Positions 32,956 through 38,310 of a DNA stretch of 38,310 nt are shown here, one piece after another (position 1 is the stretch's first letter; every line of letters begins with the position of its first letter). Below the pieces are notes generated by a model. That model worked only from the letters and a program-made list of their open reading frames with translations, did not search any database and had not been told where the DNA came from. This stretch comes from Sphingomonas parapaucimobilis NBRC 15100. GTDB lineage: Bacteria > Pseudomonadota > Alphaproteobacteria > Sphingomonadales > Sphingomonadaceae. Both the position numbers and the translations under genes were made by a program. The stretch lies in the NCBI RefSeq assembly GCF_000787715.1, contig NZ_BBPI01000065.1, positions 1-38,310 of the forward strand, given 5' to 3'.

Positions 32956-35835
32956 ATGCCGCTCCGTCGCACCCTGATCGCCGCATTGATCGCGACCAGC
33001 GCCCTGTCCGGCACCGCCGCGCCGGTCGCCGCGCGCGAGGGCGAACCATCGCTGGAACAGCGTTTCGCGACCCCGCCCAAGGCGGCGCGTCCGCGCTTCC
33101 GCTGGTGGTGGCCGGGCGGTGCGGTGACGGATGCCGAACTGCAACGCGAGATCGCGCTGCTCGACGAGGCGGGGTTCGCCGGGGCGGAGATCCAGGCGCT
33201 CGGCCCCAATTTCGCGAACCTGTCGCCCGAGGAAAAGGCGCATGTCAACGACTATGCCGAGCCGCCCTTCTTTGCGCATGTCCGCGTCGCGGCGGCGGCG
33301 GCCAGGGCGCGGGGGATGGACCTGGACTATACGCTGGGCTCCGCCTGGCCGTCGGGGGGCGGCTTTGCGATCACGCCGGAAAAGGCGTTCGTCGAACTGA
33401 CGATGGCGCGGACCCAGGTGACCGGCGGCGAGGGTACCGGCCCGGTCAGGGTGGCGATCCCGACGCGCACCAAGCGGCTGGGGGCGCTGTCGATGTTCGA
33501 CGCGCGGGTGAAGGACCCCAAGGTCGCCGACTGGCCCGCGCGGATGGATGCGCAGGCGGGGATCGTCGCGGTGGTGGCGATGCGCGGCACCGCGCCCGAC
33601 CTGAAGCCCGCCGGGCCGACCGCCGGGTTCGTCCTCTATCCGTGGGAGGATGTGGTGAAGCCGGGCACGCTGGCCACCGCCGACACGCTGGTCCTCACCG
33701 ACAAGCTGAAGCCCGACGGCACGCTGGACTGGACGCCGCCGCCCGGCACCTGGCAGGTGTTCGTGTTCAAGCGCTATGCCTCGAACGTCGGTGTGCTGGG
33801 CGCGGCGGGACAGGGGCCGCAGCTGATCCTCGACCATATGGACCCGAACGCCTTTGCCGCGCACGCCGCGCGGGTGGGCGATCCGTTGGGCAAGAACCCC
33901 GTCGGCATCCGATCGACCTTTGTCGACAGCCTGGAGCTGATGCAGGACCTGCCCTGGGGGCGGACGTTCCTCGACGAATTCCGCAAGCGGCGCGGCTATG
34001 ACCTGACGCCGTATCTGCCCTTCACGCTGCAGCCGGGATGGATGCAGGCCTGGGGCGAACATTGGTCGCCGCCCTATTTCGAGGCAAAGGACACGACCGC
34101 CGACCGGGTGCGCGCCGATTACCGGCGCACCGTGTCCGACCTGATGTTCGACGGTTTCCTCAAGCCCTTCGTCGCCTGGAACCATGCGCATGGGCTGAAG
34201 GCGAAGTTCCAGGCGCATGGCGGGGCCATCGATATCGTACGCGGTTACGGCATCGTCGACATCCCGGAAACCGAGGATCTGGTGCATGAGGGCGATCCCT
34301 ATTTCATGCGCTTCGCCCGCTCCGGCGCGGACCTGTACGGCCATCCGATCGTGTCGGCCGAGAGCCTGGTGTGGAAGGACCGCCCCTATGACGTCACGCC
34401 GGACGAATTGCGGCGGCGGGCCGACCTGATTTTTGCGGGCGGGGTCAACAGCCTGATCCTGCATGGCCATGACTATCGCCTGTCCGATCCGAAATGGCCC
34501 GGCTGGCATGCTTTCCAGCCCAGCCCCTTCGGTCTTGGCTTCAGCACGATGTTCACCCAAAGCAACCCCATCTGGGCCGGGGTGCCGACGCTCGCCCGCT
34601 ATATCGCCCGGACGCAGGCGGTGCTCCAGCAGGGTAGGCCGGTGGTGCCGGTCGCCTATTTCTATGGCCAGACCGGCTATTATGTCGGGATCGAGGATGC
34701 GGGCGCGGGCAAGCAGCGGGCGGAAAAGGCGTTCCTGGGCGGCGGCTATGACTTCGACCGGATCAACCCGGATTCGATCGAATCCGCGCGGGTCGAGGGG
34801 TCTATGCTCGTGTCGAAGGGAGGCGCGCGCTACCCGGTTCTGGTCTTGCCGCCGCTGGACGGCATCCGTGCCGAAACCGCCGAGCGGATCGCGGGCTTCG
34901 CCAAGGCGGGGTTGCCGGTGATCTTCACGGACAAGCTGCCGTCGCGCGACGAGGGGCTGCACGATGCCGCCGCGCGCGACGCCCGCGTGGTGAAGGCGAT
35001 GGCGGCGGCTCGGGCGGCCGGCGCGCGCGTCGTGCCGCTCGACCAGCTCGTGCCGACGCTGCGCGCGCGGGGCATCCCGGCGAACCTGCAATGGACCGGC
35101 GGCGATCCGTCCGAACTGGTCTATGTCCAGCGCAGGGTCGGCAAGCGGCTCGTGACCTTCGTCCACAATCTGGCCGATGCCCCGCGCGATGCCGGGATGG
35201 TGCTGCCGGTCGCGGCGGGCGTGACGCGCTGGAATGCGATGGACGCCAGTGTGACGCCGGTCGATGGCAGAGCGGAGCGCGGCGGTACGCGGATCGCCCT
35301 GACGCTGGCCGCTGGGGAAAGCGCGCTTCTGGTCAGCGATCCCGCGACGCGTCCACGGACGGTGCCCGCACGGTCCGTTATCGAACGCCATGCGCTGCCC
35401 GTCGATGGTTGGACCCTGTCGGTGGCGGGGCATAGCGGGCGCGAACCCTATGGCGCATCCTTGGGCACCATGGCCCTGGGCGACTGGCGTGCCGTCCCGC
35501 AACTGGCGCGCTTTGCGGGTAGCGGCACCTATCGCCGCTTGATCCGTATCGAGGCGAACTGGCTCAAGCCGGGGCAGCGCGTGCTGCTCGACCTTGGAGC
35601 GGTTCACGACATGGCGACGGTCAGCGTCAACGGGCGCCCGTTGCAACCCGTCATCTCCGCGCCGTTCCGCGTCGACATCACCCGGGCGGTGCGCGTCGGG
35701 GACAATGACCTGACCATCATGGTGGCGAACACGCCGCAGAACGCGATGATCGACCCCAATGCGGGCGGATACAAGAATCTGAAGCCGGTGGCCGCCGGGC
35801 TGACCGGCCCCGTCACCCTGGAGATCGAACGATGA
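32956..35835 (+). CDS. GH106 alpha-L-rhamnosidase
   Basis: A 959-residue secreted enzyme with a signal peptide (1-26). The mature N terminus leads into FRWWWPGGAVTDAEL, a strong family marker, and the barrel domain shows GFAGAEIQALGPNF, FVDSLELM, KAKFQAHGG, DIPETEDLVHEGDP and SAESLVWKDRPYD, with several candidate catalytic glutamates that I do not assign. The last 130 residues form a jelly-roll of the GH2 sugar-binding type (LLDLGAVHDMATVSVNGRPL). The GH106 family was founded on RhaM of Sphingomonas paucimobilis. ATG at 32956 follows AAAGGA; an in-frame GTG at 32935 is less likely. Coupled to the GH78 gene by ATGA. Confidence 0.92.
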   Translation: MPLRRTLIAALIATSALSGTAAPVAAREGEPSLEQRFATPPKAARPRFRWWWPGGAVTDAELQREIALLDEAGFAGAEIQALGPNFANLSPEEKAHVNDYAEPPFFAHVRVAAAAARARGMDLDYTLGSAWPSGGGFAITPEKAFVELTMARTQVTGGEGTGPVRVAIPTRTKRLGALSMFDARVKDPKVADWPARMDAQAGIVAVVAMRGTAPDLKPAGPTAGFVLYPWEDVVKPGTLATADTLVLTDKLKPDGTLDWTPPPGTWQVFVFKRYASNVGVLGAAGQGPQLILDHMDPNAFAAHAARVGDPLGKNPVGIRSTFVDSLELMQDLPWGRTFLDEFRKRRGYDLTPYLPFTLQPGWMQAWGEHWSPPYFEAKDTTADRVRADYRRTVSDLMFDGFLKPFVAWNHAHGLKAKFQAHGGAIDIVRGYGIVDIPETEDLVHEGDPYFMRFARSGADLYGHPIVSAESLVWKDRPYDVTPDELRRRADLIFAGGVNSLILHGHDYRLSDPKWPGWHAFQPSPFGLGFSTMFTQSNPIWAGVPTLARYIARTQAVLQQGRPVVPVAYFYGQTGYYVGIEDAGAGKQRAEKAFLGGGYDFDRINPDSIESARVEGSMLVSKGGARYPVLVLPPLDGIRAETAERIAGFAKAGLPVIFTDKLPSRDEGLHDAAARDARVVKAMAAARAAGARVVPLDQLVPTLRARGIPANLQWTGGDPSELVYVQRRVGKRLVTFVHNLADAPRDAGMVLPVAAGVTRWNAMDASVTPVDGRAERGGTRIALTLAAGESALLVSDPATRPRTVPARSVIERHALPVDGWTLSVAGHSGREPYGASLGTMALGDWRAVPQLARFAGSGTYRRLIRIEANWLKPGQRVLLDLGAVHDMATVSVNGRPLQPVISAPFRVDITRAVRVGDNDLTIMVANTPQNAMIDPNAGGYKNLKPVAAGLTGPVTLEIER

Positions 35836-38270
35836 CCCGCAAGTCCCTGTTGCAGGCGCTGATCGCCTCGACCCTGTGTCTCGCCCATCCCTGCGTGGCG
35901 CAGGACGGTGCGAAGAACGACGGTGCGGGGGGCTGGATCAGTCATCCGGATGCGCCCGCCACGGCGAACCCCGTCGTGCTGCACTTCCGCCGCACGATCG
36001 ACCTGTCGGGCCATCCGGGCCGTTTTCCGGTCCGCGTCACCGCCGACAATCGCTTCATCCTATACGTCAACGGTCGCCGCGTGGCGGCGGGGCCGTCGAC
36101 GGGGGATGTGGCGCACTGGCGGCAAGAGGCGATCGACCTGGCACCCTATCTGACGAATGGGCGCAACGTCATCGCCGCCGTCGTGTGGAACGGCGTGAAG
36201 CCGATGAAGTTGCCGCCCAACCCGACCGCGCAGCAGCGCCGCAATGCCGAGGGCGCGGCGCTGTTCACCCAGACCGCACCATCCTTCCAGCAATCGGTCG
36301 CGACCGGCTTCCGCCTGGTCGGCGACGATGCGGCCGCCGCGATTTCGACCGATCGGCCGGGATGGCGGGTCAACCGCGATGCCGGGCACCTCTTCGAGAA
36401 TGGCTGGCGACAGGTCATCAAGGGCGGCTGGTATTATGTCGCCGGACAGCCCGAGACGATCGACGCCGCCAAGGCCGATTTCGACTGGACCGGCGCGACC
36501 GAGCGCGGGGCGGGCTGGCAGGATGCGGTCGCCGCACCCGATGCGGCGCAGCGGACGCTGGTCGAGGATCGCCTGCCGCCGCAAAGCTATGCGCCGACCG
36601 TTCCGGGCAAGGTCGTCCGCACCGATCTGGCGGGCGGCCAGGCGTTTCCGACGCGCGCCGTCACCATTCCCGCCAACAGCAAGGTCCGCCTGCTGATCCA
36701 GCGCGACGCCATGGTGTCGGCCTATCCCGAACTCGACGTGGCGGGCGGGGCGGGGGCCAGCATCACCGTCACCTGGTCCGAGGCGCTGTACGACGCCAAG
36801 CGCAAGAAGGGCGACCGTGCGCTGGTCGGCGACCGGCAAGTGTTCGGCATCCACGATACCTTCCTGGCGGACGGCCAGCCCCGCACCTTCGCGCCGCTCT
36901 GGTGGCGGACCTGGCGCTTCGCCGAGATCGCGGTCGAGACGAAGGACCAGCCGCTGGTGCTGAAGGACATGCGGGCGTTCGAGACGGGCTATCCCTTCCA
37001 GCAGGTCGGGCGCTTCGCCGCCGACGATCCGACGCTCAGGCGGATCTTCGACATCGGCTGGCGGACGGCACGTGTCGATGCGCACGAAACCTATATGGAC
37101 ACCGCCTATTGGGAACAGCTGCAATATGCCGGCGACACCCGGTTGCAGGCGCTGATCTCCTATGCGGTCGGCGGCGATCCGCGCCTGGCCGAGCAGGCGA
37201 TCGATATCTTCGCGAGTTCGGATGTCGAGAACGGCCTGATGGACGGCGCCTATCCCCAGCGGGTGCCCAATGTCATCGCGCCTTTCTCGCTGTTGTGGGT
37301 GGGGATGCTCGACGACTGGCGGATGCACCAGCCCGACACGGCCGTCCTGCGCCGCAACGTCGCGCGGATGCGCCGCGTGCTCGACTGGTACAAGCCGTGG
37401 CAGAAACCCGACGGCCTGTTGGGCAAGAATCCGCAGTGGAACTTCATCGACTGGGTCGGGCAGCCCGCGACCGACCGGACCCGCTTCCCGTCCTATGACG
37501 CGAATGGCGAAAGCTGCCTGATGAGCGTGACGTGGCTCGGCGCGTTGCAGCAGGGCGCACAGATCGAGGCGGTGGCGGGGGATGCCGCCCATGCCGCCGA
37601 CTATGCCGCGCTGGCGGACCGGGTGAAGGCGGCGATCCGCCAGCGCTGCTGGGTGGGGCCGCGCGGGCTGTTCGCCGACAATCCCGACGGCACGGTCTTC
37701 AGCCAGCATATGAACGCGCTGGCGATCCTGTACGATGTCGCGACCCCGCAGGAGGCACGCGGCATCCTCGACCGCATCGTCGCACCCGGCAAGGGTATCG
37801 ATGCGCCCGAGGGCATGTTCACCACCAGCTATTATTTCGCCTGGTATCTGGCGCAGGCGTTCGTCCATGCCGGGCAGGGCGATCGCTATCTGGCGCTGCT
37901 CGACACGTGGCGCGAGCTGCTCAAGCTCAACTACACGACCTGGCCCGAGGAGCGCGGCGACACGCGCTCGGACAGCCATGCGTGGAGCGCGCATCCGACC
38001 GCCGACCTGCTCGGCATCGTGGCGGGGATCGGGCCGGGATCGCCGGGCTATGCCTCGGTCCGGGTGGCACCGGCGCTGGGGACGCTGAAGCAGCTCGACG
38101 CCACTGCGGCGACTCCGGCGGGGCCGGTGACGGTGCGCTACCGGATCGCGGGGGGACGCCTGTCGGCGGACATCACGCGTCCGGCGAGCCTGCCGGGGGT
38201 CTTCGAATGGGCGGGCCAGCGTTATCCGCTGACCCGCACCACGACGCGGCTGCGCCTGCCGTTACGCTGA
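35832..38270 (+). CDS. GH78 alpha-L-rhamnosidase-like enzyme
   Basis: An 812-residue secreted enzyme (signal peptide 1-23). The N-terminal jelly-roll (about 48-125, FRRTIDL, FILYVNGRRVAAGP) is of the type that binds rhamnose in CBM67. The central (alpha/alpha)6 barrel carries D423, E428 and D435 in MDTAYWEQLQYAGDTR; the classical GH78 motif is DCPQRDERLGWTGD, so this belongs to the divergent branch with YWEQLQY. SDSHAWSAHPTADLLGIVAGI near 715-735 holds the expected C-terminal catalytic region, followed by a beta-sandwich. It overlaps the GH106 gene by four bases. The two rhamnosidases probably act on different linkages of one substrate, or on different substrates. Confidence 0.88.
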   Translation: MTRKSLLQALIASTLCLAHPCVAQDGAKNDGAGGWISHPDAPATANPVVLHFRRTIDLSGHPGRFPVRVTADNRFILYVNGRRVAAGPSTGDVAHWRQEAIDLAPYLTNGRNVIAAVVWNGVKPMKLPPNPTAQQRRNAEGAALFTQTAPSFQQSVATGFRLVGDDAAAAISTDRPGWRVNRDAGHLFENGWRQVIKGGWYYVAGQPETIDAAKADFDWTGATERGAGWQDAVAAPDAAQRTLVEDRLPPQSYAPTVPGKVVRTDLAGGQAFPTRAVTIPANSKVRLLIQRDAMVSAYPELDVAGGAGASITVTWSEALYDAKRKKGDRALVGDRQVFGIHDTFLADGQPRTFAPLWWRTWRFAEIAVETKDQPLVLKDMRAFETGYPFQQVGRFAADDPTLRRIFDIGWRTARVDAHETYMDTAYWEQLQYAGDTRLQALISYAVGGDPRLAEQAIDIFASSDVENGLMDGAYPQRVPNVIAPFSLLWVGMLDDWRMHQPDTAVLRRNVARMRRVLDWYKPWQKPDGLLGKNPQWNFIDWVGQPATDRTRFPSYDANGESCLMSVTWLGALQQGAQIEAVAGDAAHAADYAALADRVKAAIRQRCWVGPRGLFADNPDGTVFSQHMNALAILYDVATPQEARGILDRIVAPGKGIDAPEGMFTTSYYFAWYLAQAFVHAGQGDRYLALLDTWRELLKLNYTTWPEERGDTRSDSHAWSAHPTADLLGIVAGIGPGSPGYASVRVAPALGTLKQLDATAATPAGPVTVRYRIAGGRLSADITRPASLPGVFEWAGQRYPLTRTTTRLRLPLR

Positions 38271-38310
38271 GGGTTTCCGGACCGACTGTGAAGTGAGCCC
38301 CTCCCCTTCA
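38271..38310. repeat. Start of a possible hairpin repeat cut by the window edge
   Basis: The window ends in CCCCTCCCCTTCA (38298-38310), identical to the left arm and loop of the hairpin inside the element 12725-12809. The outer flank differs from both known terminal repeats. It may be the terminator or a further repeat copy; the other half is outside the window. Confidence 0.4.

Noticed and set aside
30630..35646. Very long minus-strand open frames (872 and 928 codons) opposite GH3 and GH106
   Set aside because: They lie opposite strongly recognised hydrolase genes, have no domain resemblance and show the same Arg/His/Asp/Gln-rich composition as other mirror frames.
1..38310. Phage, defence system, CRISPR array, integron or conjugation genes
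   Set aside because: No integrase, transposase, Cas, restriction or structural phage gene and no regularly spaced repeats were seen; only short non-coding repeat elements are present.

Overview
The window is high-GC DNA (roughly two thirds G+C by eye) from an alphaproteobacterium, most likely a sphingomonad (Sphingomonas or close relative). The grounds are the gene content (GH106 rhamnosidase, several TonB-dependent receptors beside glycoside hydrolases, the LRA-type rhamnose pathway first described in Sphingomonas), codon use, and intergenic hairpin repeats. No rRNA, tRNA or CRISPR array was found.

Low-oxygen respiration block (1-8420). A four-cysteine FNR-type oxygen sensor lies downstream of cydA-cydB-cydX (cytochrome bd oxidase, including a 38-residue CydX subunit) on the minus strand. 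The bd assembly exporter cydD-cydC diverges on the plus strand, and the oxygen-independent haem enzyme hemN follows on the minus strand. FNR-like palindromes sit in the cydA/cydD intergenic region and directly upstream of hemN, so sensor and likely targets are in one block.

Metal block (8421-12583). The manganese exporter mntP is preceded by a yybP-ykoY Mn2+ riboswitch. Then come a TonB-dependent receptor and a DUF2946 membrane protein, possibly copper-linked. Two inverted-repeat elements with TA ends (8562-8755 and 12725-12809), and part of a third at the window start, decorate this part.

Alpha-glucan block (13016-20062). An SLC45/sucrose-type MFS sugar transporter, a LacI-family regulator, a TonB-dependent receptor and a GH97 enzyme with the full inverting alpha-glucosidase catalytic set form a compact alpha-glucoside utilisation locus. 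A small secreted protein with its own promoter and terminator, and a TetR regulator, separate it from the next block.

L-rhamnoside block (21561-38270). An IclR regulator and L-rhamnose 1-dehydrogenase (minus strand) diverge from a plus-strand operon: L-rhamnonate dehydratase, a diketo-deoxyrhamnonate hydrolase, a ketodeoxyrhamnonate 4-dehydrogenase, a sugar lactonase and a FucP-type transporter. A second plus-strand operon encodes a TonB-dependent receptor, a GH3 beta-glucosidase, a GH106 alpha-L-rhamnosidase and a GH78 alpha-L-rhamnosidase. Together they give a complete proposed route: outer-membrane uptake of a rhamnosylated beta-glucoside, periplasmic release of L-rhamnose and glucose, inner-membrane import, and non-phosphorylative oxidation of L-rhamnose to pyruvate and L-lactate. 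The two promoters share a half-site-like sequence that may be the operator of the IclR protein. This integrated locus is the most interesting system in the window.
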